A stretch of 64,000 nucleotides of DNA from Setophaga petechia (taxonomy: Eukaryota > Chordata > Aves > Passeriformes > Parulidae). Of this stretch, positions 55,401 through 64,000 are shown in pieces. A model generated the notes under the pieces. That model was not told where the DNA came from. It ran no database searches and worked only from the letters and a program-made list of their open reading frames with translations. How positions within the stretch are numbered: the stretch's first letter is position 1; each line of letters opens with the position of its first letter. The stretch is from positions 1,353,501-1,417,500 of the forward strand of contig JANCRA010000122.1 in assembly GCA_024362935.1 (NCBI GenBank), read 5' to 3'. Position numbers and translations under genes: made by a program.

Positions 55401-57600
55401 ACTGCTGGGGTTGGGAGGGGGGGTTTGAAATGGCTCTGGAGTTGAAGGTAGCCAAGAAGTGGCTCCTTAGGCCCCATTAGAGCAAAGTCTCACTTTTGAT
55501 GAGGTGTGCAGGGCAGAGCAGTCCTGGTGTGTCTCGTGTCACTTGTCTTTTGTGTTTTATGTGTTGTTTGGATATCTCACGTCTTTTTCCTTAGCCCTTT
55601 GAGGGGCCTGTCAGAAACCCTGGCATGAGCCCACCAGCAGTTTCGCCTTGGTCATCTCCTTTTAGGTTCTCTCATTCCTCGCAGCCATTTTCCTTGCCAC
55701 GAGATTTCTGTCCGTGTTGTGTCCCCGTTGTCTGTCATGTCCTGTGTCACGGGTGTCAGCACACATTTGTGCCGGAGCTGCTCTGCCCTGCTGCATAGCC
55801 TAGTGCAGCAGAAGTCCCGGGGACTTGCAGTTTGTGATATGGGGTGTACTTGGACTGTAGATGCTATTCCTCGATTGATAGAAGGTGTTTGCAGCTTTTG
55901 AGTTATCCTGCAGATGTTTGACATATGTTCTAACTTTCTTTCAGGTGCAGGTGCATTACATCTGTGGCAGAGGGTTAGTGTTACGAGGTGCCAGGCCTTC
56001 TAAGGAGCACGGTGAGTAGCAGACTTATTTGGTTTTGGCTGATGTGTTGTCAAGATCAGGCAGTGATATTTGGTTCTCTTTTAATCTAGCTGTGCATGAG
56101 ACACCAGCCCGGTGAGAGCAGGAGCTTGCCAGGCGGTGAAGCAGCCTCTCTTCACATCTGAAGCGGACCGGCACCCCAGGATGTCCCAGAGATAAGTGGA
56201 GGGGATGAAAGCGGGGTGCTGGGTTGGGACTCCTGGGGTGGGGAGAGGGGGTTTGAATTGGCTCTGGAGTTGAAGGTAGCCAAGAAATGGCCCCTTAGGC
56301 CCCATGAAAAGAAAGTCTCACTTTTGCTCCTAGGCTGAGGTGTGCAGGGCAGAGCAGTCCCGGTGTGTCTCGTGTCACTTGTCTTTTGTGTATTATGTGT
56401 TGTTTGCATATGTCATGTCTTTTACCTTAGCCTTTTGAGGGGCCTGTCAGAAAGCCTGGCATGGGCCCACCAGCAGTTTTGCCTCGGCCATCTCCTTTTG
56501 GATTCTCTCATTCCTCGCATCCATTTTCCTTGCCTAGAGATTTCTGTCTGTGTTGTGTCCCCGTTGTCTGTCATGTCCTGTGTGTTCTGTGTCACGGGTG
56601 TCAGCACACATTTGTGCCGGGGCTGCTCTGTCCTGCTGCATAGCCTAGTGCAGCAGGAGAAGTCCTGGGGACTTGAAGTTTGTGATATGGGGTGTACTTG
56701 GACTGTAGATGCTATTCCTCAATTGATAGAAGGTGTTTGCAGCTTTTGAGTTATCCTGCAGATGTTTGACATATGTTCTAACTTTCTTTCAGGTGCAGGT
56801 GCATTACATCTGTGGCAGAGGGTTAGGATTAGGAGGTGCCAGGCCTTCTAAGGAGCACGGTGAGTAGCAGACTTATTTGGTTTTGGCTGATGTGTTGTCA
56901 AGATCAGGCAGTGATATTTGGTTCTCTTTTAATCTAGCTGTGCATGAGACAACAGCCCGGTGACAGCAGGAGCTTGCCAGCCGGTGAAGCAGCCTCCCTT
57001 CACATCTGAAGCGGACCGGCAGCCCCGGATGTCCCAGAGATAAGTGGAGGGCTGTGACCCACAGAGGGGATGAAAGCGGGGTGCTGGGTTGGGACTCCCG
57101 GGGTGGGGAGGGGGGGCTTGAAATGGCTCTGGAGTTGAAGGTAGCCAAGAAGTGGCCCCTTAGGCCCCCTGAAAGGAAAATCTCACTTTGGATCACAGTG
57201 CTGAGGTGTGCAGGGCAGAGCAGTCCTGGTGTGTCTCGTGTCACTTGTCTTCTGTGTATTATGTGTTGTCTGGATATGTCACGTCTTTTTTCCTTAGCCC
57301 TTTGAGGGGCCTGTCAGAAACCCTGGCATGAGCCCACCAGCAGTTTTGCCTCGGTCATCTCCTTTGGATTCTCTTATTCCTCGCAGCCATTTTCCTTGCC
57401 AAGAGATTTCTGTCCATGTTGTGTCCCCGTTGTCTGTCATGTCCTGTCTGTCATGTCCTGTGTCTTCTGTGTCACGGGTGTCAGCACACATTTGTGCCAG
57501 AGCTGCTCTGCCCTGCCGCATAGCCTGGTGCAGTAGAAGTCCTGGGGACTTGAAGTTTGTAATGTGGCGTGGACTTGGACTTTAGATGGGATTTGTAGAT
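52369..57600 (+). repeat. Tandem array of exon-intron cassettes (1.36-kb and 0.85-kb units)
   Basis: The exon end GGAGCACG followed by donor GTGAGTAG recurs with its last base at 52435, 53798, 55166, 56011 and 56859. Spacings are 1363, 1368, 845 and 848. Long units carry exon candidates of 68 nt (CAGACACAGAAGG...GAGCAG/GTCAGT), 28 nt (TGTAG/GAAGTAAATCTGG...CAAG/GTGAGC), one starting TTAG/GCAATCCGG and one of 65 nt (CCCAG/GCACCCCC...GCACG/GTGAGT). Short units lack these four and use the GTGCAGGTGCATTAC exon instead. A diverged relative of the 68-nt and 28-nt exons follows at about 57671-57850. Splice-site dinucleotides are preserved in every copy. Confidence 0.88.
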
Positions 57601-57942
57601 GATCACAAGGTATCTGGGTTCCTTAAATTATCATGCAGCCATTTGACTTTTGTCCTCACTTCCTTTCAGATGCAGAAGGATAAAATCCTGGGCACAGCCC
57701 TCCATCCTGGGTGAGGGCATTCCCCTGATCAGGTCAGTCAATGTTTGTCTCTGTAGTGGAAGCATAAATGGTTGCTGTTACAGCACTGTTCTTTGTGTCT
57801 CTTTTTAGGAAATCAAGGCTGAGACCAGCTGTCATGGCCGAGGGGCCAAGGTGAGCATTGAGTAGCATACAGAAGGTGTTTTTATTGCTGAGGTCTCAGT
57901 TTCTGGTGCAACTCTAAGCGTCTCCTCTTTTTTTTTATTTTA

Positions 57943-58567
57943 GGTGATCCACTTGCAATCTTTCCTAGCCGAGCATCCCCATGCCAGGTGGGTGCAAGCT
58001 TAAGGTGTCAGTGGGGCATACTTGTCAGATTTGGGAGGTTGTGTTTTCACAGTATCTCAGCATGCTTTTCTGCTTTGTGTCCTTGCAGGTGCTGTCGCTG
58101 CCCGAGGCGTGCCCAGGAACAGGGGAGGGCAGGTGAGTTGGCGTTTAGGCAGGCTGACTCATAGGTGAGCATTATGCAGCAGCATGCTAAGTGTGTACCT
58201 TTTCTTTTTGCAGGTGTCTTCTGGGCGGCCTCTGGAGTCAAATCAAGATTTGAGGTGAGCTGGAGCAGTGGCGTGGAGGAGTCTTGGGGATTACTCTTTC
58301 TGAGGGCAATAGTCATGTTTCCTGTTTTGTCTCAGGTACCCTGAGGAGGCTTGTACCCAAAGTTTGGAAACAGCAGCACCGAAGCACACACGGAGAACAT
58401 CTCAATGTCCACGTCTGACCGAGGATGGATTTTGTCCGCTCCTCTTTCCAAAAGCTAAGTATCGGGGCCAGTGGTTGGAGAAGGGGGAAAATCTTTACTG
58501 TTACAGGAGGCAATCTGATGTCAGCTTAGCAGAGAGGTCTGTAGGGGGGCAGGCTCTCTGGAAGTAA
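57943..58567 (+). other. Run of 3' mini-exon candidates ending in an open segment
   Basis: Exons of 44, 44 and 41 nt between CAG or TAG acceptors and GTGGGT/GTGAGT donors lead to a segment opening at GTCTCAG/GTACCC (58337). Joining the last two gives an open frame through SSGRPLESNQDL and SQCPRLTEDGFCPLLFPKAK to TAA at 58567, but the first 44-nt exon closes that frame. Protein coding is therefore unsupported. Confidence 0.4.
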
Positions 58568-58569
58568 AG

Positions 58570-59370
58570 GGGGAGGGTTTCCCCTCAGCCTCACCAGAGC
58601 CTTTGCCGGGCAGGGCAGGTTCCAACCCATATCCACATTCTTATGTACTTTGCGTCATTCTCATGTACTTTGCGTCGTCTACCTTCCCGGACTCGACGTT
58701 GTCACGGATCTTTCCCCGAGGAGCTCGCCTTCAGGTCCGGAGCTACAGCCACGGTCACCCGGCAGTCCGCTTCCTTCTCTAGGCTTACTGAGGCTCTGGA
58801 GCATCCTCCTGACTGCTTTGGCACAAACTTCTTTTAACTTCTTTTTACATTACATTATCATGAGCTCTCGTCATAGGGCTTCCTTTTCTTTGGCATCATC
58901 AGCCTCTGGCTCATCTTGCGCTAGGAATCTTGGGTCCCTAAGGGGAAAGTGTCAAGGAGTTTCCAATTGTCTCTGTGTTATGTCATCTGTGTCTGTTATG
59001 TTGTCTGTGTCTGTGTTATGTAGTCTGTGTCCATTGTCTTCCACGTCATAGGCCTTTGTTACGTCTCGATCCTTTATCGGCACTATTCTGTGCCATATAG
59101 CTGGTATTCTGCTCACGTTCCTTTCAGGATATCCGTTATCCTGGCATCTTTACATGTTTACTCTTTGAGACAGGAAGGATTACACAAGAGGTTCTCATCC
59201 ATCTTCCTTCTTACTACTAGCTTTGGTAGTGCCTTTTTTTCCATGCCATTCTCTTGGACTTCTAGAGGGAGTGTCTTACACCCTCCTCATGTGACTGCAG
59301 TAGTTCTGTAGGTTCCATCTTCTCAAAGGGTATAGGGCTCACGAATTCATCTTCCAGAGAATTATCTCAA
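58570..59370. other. Sequence without recognised features
   Basis: T-rich sequence with TGTCTGTGT-type words around 58970-59035. No exon with convincing signals is seen. Confidence 0.5.
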
Positions 59371-59373
59371 GTC

Positions 59374-59735
59374 CTGGCTTATACTGTATGTACTTACATT
59401 GTGTGTATGTATGCTGGCTTATACTGTATGTACCTATATTGTGTGTACCTATGCTGGTTTATATTGTGTGTACCTATATTGTGTGTACCTATGCTGGCTT
59501 ATACTGTATGTACCTATACCGTGTTTATATTGTGTGTACCTATGCTGGTTTATATTGTGTGTACTTACATTGTGTGTACCTACACTGGTTTATACTGTAT
59601 GTATCTATATTGTGTGTACCTATGCTGGTTTATATTGTATGTACCTATATTGTGTCTGCCTATGCTGGCTTATACTGTATGTACTTACATTGTGTGTACC
59701 TATGCTGACTTATACTGTGTGTACTTATACGGTAT
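59374..59735 (+). repeat. 40-bp minisatellite, about nine units
   Basis: The unit CTTATACTGTATGTACCTAT plus ATTGTGTGTACCTATGCTGG is repeated with partial (24-bp) units. All three plus frames are open and give YCVYLCWLILYVPI-like hydrophobic peptides, a composition effect rather than membrane proteins. Confidence 0.93.
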
Positions 59736-60000
59736 GTAAGCGCGTCGCCTTATATTGTGTGCATTTACACTCTATGTACACTTGCACTGTATCTGTCGGT
59801 TTGTGTGTATTATGTTGTAACATTTACAATCGGAGCTGCCCTGCCCTGGCACATAGTCACAGTTAGGTAGAACAGTTATAAAAATTTTACTGTTCATCTG
59901 TCTTTTATGGGATTTTGGGTGGAAAATTTATCGGTCCAGAGCGGGGACAAGTCCTAGCTGTCAGATAGCCACTCACTGACCACTTCCTGTCATCTCACAG

Positions 60001-60098
60001 GTCCCCGAGGCTACCGATTTCCCCAGAATCTGCCATTTGACGTCAAGGAGCGGCAGCCAGAAGAGGTGTCGAAGCACGTTCTTCAGCGTCTCGAGTAA
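60001..60098 (+). other. Exon-like segment with a protein-like ending
   Basis: After TCCTGTCATCTCACAG the frame reads PRGYRFPQNLPFDVKERQ and then PEEVSKHVLQRLE before TAA. The stop overlaps a GTAAGG donor at 60095, so it could equally be a spliced noncoding exon. No family is recognised. Confidence 0.35.
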
Positions 60099-60257
60099 GG
60101 GCCGCAGTGAGCGTGTAAGTGGGAAGAGTGTGTGAGCACGTGACTGTGTCTGTCTGTGTATGCCTGTTTCTGCCTGTGTGAGTGCATGCTGACTGGATTT
60201 AACTTTGTGTGTGTGACTTTTGCTTTTCAGGTTTTTCAACTTTTTTTAAAATTTAGA

Positions 60258-60320
60258 ATAAAAAATCCCCAGCCGGGGGGTTTTTTTTTTTTTCCCCCCC
60301 GGCTGGGTTTTTTTTTTCCT
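60258..60320 (+). repeat. GC-rich inverted repeat, module 1
   Basis: AAAAAATCCCCAGCCGGGGG is followed by a T run and then CCCCCCGGCTGGG and T10. Arms of about 20 bp pair almost perfectly around a T-rich loop. AATAAA immediately precedes it. Confidence 0.9.
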
Positions 60321-60580
60321 CGGTCCCGGCCGGTCTGTGAGGCGACATTCATCGCCAAAGTTTGGGTGCAGACCATCCAGGGACCGGGGTTTTTGTCAGG
60401 CAGGCGGATTTCTTGGAGGCTCCCGGGAACCACGTTCCCGAGGAGCAGCGCGAATGTGTGTTGGGGGTTAGCAGAGCGGTTGAGGTGTGAGTGAGGGTGT
60501 GTGTATGTGTGTGTGCTGCAGGGTTGTAACCTTGTATGACTTTTGCTTTTCAGGTTTTGCAACTCATTTTTAAATTTAGA

Positions 60581-60641
60581 ATAAAAAATCCCCAGCCGGG
60601 GGGTTTTTTTTTTCCCCCCCCGGCTGGGTTTTTTTTTTTCC
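60581..60641 (+). repeat. GC-rich inverted repeat, module 2
   Basis: Same arms as module 1 with a slightly shorter T loop. Confidence 0.9.
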
Positions 60642-60909
60642 TCGGTCCCCGGCCGGTCTGTGAGGCGACGTTCATCGCCAAAGTTTGGGCGCAGACCGTC
60701 CAGGGACCGGGGTTTTCGTCAGGCAGGTGGATTTTTCACGGGCTCCAGGGAACCACGTTCCCGAGGAGCAGTGTGAATGTGTGTTGGGGGGTTAGCAGAG
60801 CGGTTGAGGTGTGAGTGAGGGGGGTGTGTGTGTGTATGTGTGTGCTGAAGGGTTGTAACCTTGTATGACTTTTGCTTTTCAGGTTTTGCAACTCATTTTT
60901 AAATTTAGA

Positions 60910-60969
60910 ATAAAAAATCCCCAGCCGGGGGGTTTTTTTTTTTTTCCCCCCGGCTGGGTTTTTTTTTCC
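60910..60969 (+). repeat. GC-rich inverted repeat, module 3
   Basis: Same arms again. The pairing bases are kept while the T-loop length varies. Confidence 0.9.
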
Positions 60970-61090
60970 TTGGTCCCGGCCGGTCTGTGAGGCGACGTTC
61001 ATCGCCAAAGTTTGGGCGCAGACCGTCCAGGGACCGGGGTTTTCGTCAGGCAGGAGGATTTTTCGGGCGTCCCGGGAACCATGTTCCCGA

Positions 61091-61570
61091 GGACCAATGA
61101 TTGCTGGGCTGTGATTTAGCAGTTGTGCTGAGAGCGATGGTGAGTTTGTGTGTAATGTGAAGGGGATGTTAATGGTAGGTGAGTGTTGGTTTCTGTGTGC
61201 TTTTGTTGTATTGGGTTTCCTGTAATAATAGATTGACATTTAATGAAAATAGAAAAAGTTTATCATCTTGTGTTAATATGTGTTTTTGTGTTTTATTGCT
61301 CTGTATTGCATTTGCATTAATTGCTGCATTTCCTTGTACTGCTCTATGTGTAAATTAGGTTTTACTGGTGCATCCATGGATTGTATCTGCACTAGCATTT
61401 GTATACACCGTTTCCATGTAATTTGCTGCTGTGTAAATAAAAACATTCATTTAATAAAGTTGAATCACCCCCTAATGAAGATCCTCTTTCCCCTGCCCTA
61501 CCCCCACCGTGGCTCCTGTCTTTTTTTAGTGTGGTTTTGTCCTTTCATTCCACTGTGTTTCTTCCTTTAG
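61091..61570. other. Right part of the duplicated locus and following unique sequence
   Basis: Bases up to about 61313 pair with 20070-20290. Beyond that, 61314-61570 is AT-rich with AATAAA at 61436 and 61455 and no evident gene. Confidence 0.55.
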
Positions 61571-62235
61571 TTCCTCACTTTACTTTTCTCTTTCTAACAT
61601 AACTTTCATCTGTCTGTAAACCCTTGTTCCTGTTTCTCACTCTTTCTGACACTGTGTCTCTGCTTCTGTAACTGTTTCCATTTACTTGCTTTTTTTGTCT
61701 GTCCATTTCACTATTTCTGTCAGACTGTATTTATTTCTTTCTCTTCTGTTCATTCTTTGCACCCTGTTTCCTTTTCTCTATAACTTAAACCCTCACTCTT
61801 CTTTCTTCTTTTCCTGTGTTCTCCTTTTCCTCAGTTTGTCTTTTTTACTCTAACCTTAAGTTTTCCTTTAACCCTAACCATTTCTTTTCCTTCTAACTCC
61901 TGTACTTTCTCAGTTTACCACCCTCCTTTTATTTTCTCTCCCTGTTCTTGTTTTCTGTTGCTCTTCCCTTCTTCTTTTCTGTCTCACTCTTGTTCTTTCC
62001 TCTGACTCTTTCTTGTTTTTTCTCTCTCTCTCTCCCTCCTTTCTCTGTCTGTCCTTCTTCTGTCTTTCTCTCCCCCACACCTTCTTGTTTTCTCCTCTTC
62101 TGCTCTCTCTGTCTCTTCTTTTCTCTCTCTTCTTCTCTGCTTTTCTCTCTTCTGTCTCTTCTTCTCTCTTTTCTCTCTGTCTTTCTCTTGTTCTCTCTCT
62201 CTTCAATCTCTGTTTCTCTCTCCTCTCTCTTTAAC
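61571..62235. repeat. Polypyrimidine tract (C/T-rich)
   Basis: About 660 bp of nearly uninterrupted pyrimidine on the plus strand, densest (CTCTTCTTCTCT words) from 61920. Long open frames on both strands are composition effects. Such purine/pyrimidine asymmetry is known to favour triplex DNA. Confidence 0.92.
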
Positions 62236-62273
62236 TTTAACTTTGTCTTCTTTTCCAGCTTTAGTTTAAAAAA

Positions 62274-62394
62274 GCAGCAGTAGCAACTTTCAGGCTCCCT
62301 GGGAGTAAAGGAAAAAAAAAAAAAAAAATTAAAATAAAAAAAAATCCATTTACTCCCCGGGAGCCTGAAATTTTCTACTGCTGCACCGGACATA
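62274..62394. repeat. Foldback: 38-bp inverted repeat with an A-rich loop
   Basis: The left arm 62274-62311 (GCAGCAGTAGCAACTTTCAG, then GCTCCCTGGGAGTAAAGG) pairs with the right arm at about 62346-62394, with few mismatches. The loop is about 34 nt of A/T. It could be a MITE-like remnant or a hairpin RNA source. No target duplication is seen. Confidence 0.85.
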
Positions 62395-62439
62395 TAGTTT
62401 TTCTTCTTTTTATATATAGAGTATATAGGAACCACACCC

Positions 62440-64000
62440 CCTAATCAGTACGTCCTACCCCAGGTGCCACCAATCCACCCTGATCAGTAATACCAGAGCA
62501 CCCCCTGCTGTCTGCAACCAGCCACTGCAGGCAGAGCCCCCCCATGCTGTCACTGCTCATGTAGCCCAAGCACAGCGCCCCCTGCCGTCCACAGCGGCAC
62601 ACGGCAAGCACAGCACCCCCGAGTGACGTCAGCAAAGCGGCACGCCCCCAAGAAGGTCCCAGGGGTGTATCGAAACCGCGGCACCCCCCGCCGCGCCCCA
62701 CAGACCCCCCCGCGCGACAGCGCCGGGCACAGCCAAACCAGAATACCAGCCCTACAACCAGGGACCCGCGGAAATCCCGCAAAAAGCGTGAAAAACCCAA
62801 AAAAAAACCGAGAAAAAACCCGCGGTCCCGATCGCCGCCATTTTGCCGGAGCCCGATCAAAACCGCGGCACCCCCCCCCACCGGCCCACAGACGCCCCCC
62901 CCCCGCGCAACAGCGCCGGGCGGAGCCGAACCGGAATAGCACCCCGACCAGGGCAAACCCACAAAAATCCCGCAAAAACCGCGAAAAACCGAAAAAAAAC
63001 CGATAAAAAAACCGGAGCCATGGGCGCCGCCATTTTGCCGGAAACCACGTGACCGGCGCCATCTTGGTTCCGGGCCAGGTGACCGCATGGGCACCGCCAT
63101 ATTGCCTACAACCCCATAGAGCTCATGGGCGCCGCCATGTTGCCGGAAATGAGGTAACGGCCGCCATCTTGCCGGAAACCACGTGACGGCATGGCCGCCG
63201 CCATCTTGCCCACAACCACATGGAGGGTATGGGCGCCGCCATCTTGTCGGAAATGACGTGACCGCCGCCATGTTGCCGGAGCCCCGATCAAAACCACGGC
63301 ACCCCCCCCCGCGCCCCACAGACCCCCCCCGCGCGACGGCGCCGGGCGCAGCCGAACCGGAATAGCACGCCGACCAGCGGGAACCCGCGAAAAACCGGAA
63401 AAAAACCGCGAAAAAAACCCCCCAAGCCCGACCGAAACCGCGGCACCCCCCCCCCCCGCGCTCCACAGACCCCCCCGCGCGACACCACCGGACAGAGGCG
63501 AAACCGGAATAGCAGCCCGACCAGCAGGGACCCCCAGAAGCCGCGAAAAAAACCGCCAAAAATCGAGAAAAACCGATAAAAAAACCGGAGCCGTGGGCGC
63601 CGCCATTTTGCCGGAAACCACGTGACCGGCGCCATCTTGGTTCCGGGCCACGTGACGGCATGGACGCCGCCATCTTGCCTGCAACCACGTGGAGGCTTAT
63701 GGGCGCCGCCATCTTGCCGGAAATGATATCACGGCCGCCATCTTGCCGGAAACCACGTGACAGCATGGGCGCGGCCATCTTGCCCACAACCACATGGAGG
63801 TTATGGGCGCCGCCATCTTGTCGGAAATGACGTGACTGCCGCCATTTTGCCGGAACCGACGTCACCGCCGCCATTTTGCCGGAGCCCGATCAAAACCGCG
63901 GCACCCCCCCCCGCGCCCCACAGACCCCCCCGCGCGACGGCGCCGGGCGCAGCCGAACCGGAATAGCACCCCGACCAGCGGGGACCCGCGAAAAACCGGA
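62440..64000. repeat. CpG-rich composite repeat with an array of YY1-type, E-box and CRE-like sites
   Basis: GC-rich sequence in which about 18 copies of G(C/G)CGCCAT(C/T/G/A)TTG occur between 62836 and 63880, often followed by CCGGAA. Interspersed are CACGTG (near 63048, 63180, 63619, 63650, 63690 and 63751) and TGACGT or GACGTC (near 63247, 63822 and 63857). These alternate with C-run spacers (GATCAAAACCGCGGCACCCC at 62866 and 63888, and near 63288 with one change). The motif matches YY1 (AAGATGGCGGC on the minus strand). It continues past the window end. A 477-codon minus frame (63874-62441) rich in KMAA arises because the YY1 motif reads as codons. Confidence 0.85.

Larger units (their letters stand above)
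50930..60098 (+). ncRNA. Gene-like locus with many mini-exons (putative spliced transcript, coding status unknown)
   Basis: The plus strand shows a promoter-like start (GGTATATTAAC at 50969-50979, donor GGG/GTAAGT at 51028) and a long series of short segments with good splice signals. Clear exon candidates are 51253-51374 (TGTTTAG/...TTCAG/GTGAGT), 52369-52435, 53226-53293, 53368-53395, 53734-53798, and near the end 44-nt, 44-nt and 41-nt exons (about 57943-57986, 58090-58133 and 58215-58255), each between CAG or TAG and GTGAGT- or GTGGGT-type donors. A later candidate at 60001-60094 follows CATCTCACAG and ends at GTAAGG. Lengths are mostly not multiples of three and most joins close the frame, so a long noncoding RNA or decayed gene is more likely than a protein gene. 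No family is recognised, and transcription is inferred only. Confidence 0.5.
60231..61090 (+). repeat. Three tandem ~325-bp modules: acceptor, AATAAA, GC hairpin, conserved block
   Basis: Each module starts after GACTTTTGCTTTTCAG (acceptor ends 60230, 60553 and 60882), continues to AATAAA (60257, 60580 and 60909), a GC-rich hairpin, then TCTGTGAGGCGACGTTCATC (60334, 60657 and 60984) and a GT-rich spacer. Module spacing is 323-329 bp. The third runs into the sequence shared with 19968-20290. The arrangement looks like a triplicated terminal exon with its poly(A) signal. Confidence 0.9.

Noticed and set aside
59388..59866. Hydrophobic cysteine-rich frames that look like membrane proteins
   Set aside because: They are translations of a 40-bp minisatellite open in all three plus frames.
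60258..60969. Bacterial-type intrinsic terminators (GC hairpin plus T tail)
   Set aside because: The context is a vertebrate repeat module with AATAAA upstream. There is no bacterial gene content anywhere in the window.
61910..62435. Arg/Glu/Lys-rich frames on the minus strand and Ser/Phe-rich frames on the plus strand
   Set aside because: They are direct translations of the polypyrimidine tract.
62441..63874. 477-codon minus-strand frame
   Set aside because: It is read through repeated YY1-type motifs (giving KMAA) in GC-rich DNA with few stops. Parallel frames are also open, and no domain is seen.

Overview
The window looks like a bird chromosome, most likely a passerine. The evidence is a nine-exon vertebrate casein kinase 1 delta gene, CR1 LINE fragments, and several endogenous retrovirus (ERV) families whose LTRs resemble those of songbird genomes. 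The species call is inference from remembered repeat families; no search was run. The right half (about 42-64 kb) is rich in degenerate TTAGGG/CCCTAA-like motifs, minisatellites and recent duplications, which suggests a subtelomeric or chromosome-end setting. || Layout. 1-18.5 kb: CSNK1D on the minus strand, complete from the ATG (18257) to two alternative last coding exons (2875-2843 and 990-940). CR1 insertions lie in the intron upstream of the proximal last exon, and a CpG island covers the 5' end. 18.8-20.8 kb: diverged repeats, including a copy of the 50-61 kb locus with its middle missing, then an ERV LTR. 20.9-29.7 kb: an 8.7-kb CpG-rich 28-bp minisatellite of roughly 300 units. 29.7-41.3 kb: nested retroviral insertions. 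An old provirus with betaretrovirus-like Gag and alpharetrovirus-like Env is interrupted by a 6.5-kb two-LTR provirus (30093-36606) and by a solo LTR (37884-38498). 41.3-50.2 kb: duplicated subtelomere-like blocks, a minus-strand gammaretrovirus-like gag fragment, and degenerate T-rich AGGG tracts. 50.2-61.3 kb: a gene-like locus on the plus strand with many very short, well-bounded exon candidates. Part of it is tandemly amplified in 1.36-kb and 0.85-kb units, and it ends in three tandem copies of a 325-bp module carrying a splice acceptor, AATAAA and a GC-rich hairpin. 61.6-62.4 kb: a polypyrimidine tract and a foldback. 62.4-64 kb: a CpG-rich array with about 18 YY1-type GCCGCCATnTTG motifs plus CACGTG and TGACGT sites. 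|| The only confident cellular protein gene is CSNK1D, a Ser/Thr kinase of the circadian, Wnt/Hedgehog and DNA-damage pathways. All retroviral reading frames are broken by stops, frameshifts or deletions. The large open frames in the minisatellite and in the 62-64 kb repeats are consequences of repeat composition, not genes. The least explained parts are the 28-bp minisatellite, the amplified mini-exon locus with its repeated 3' modules, and the YY1-type array.
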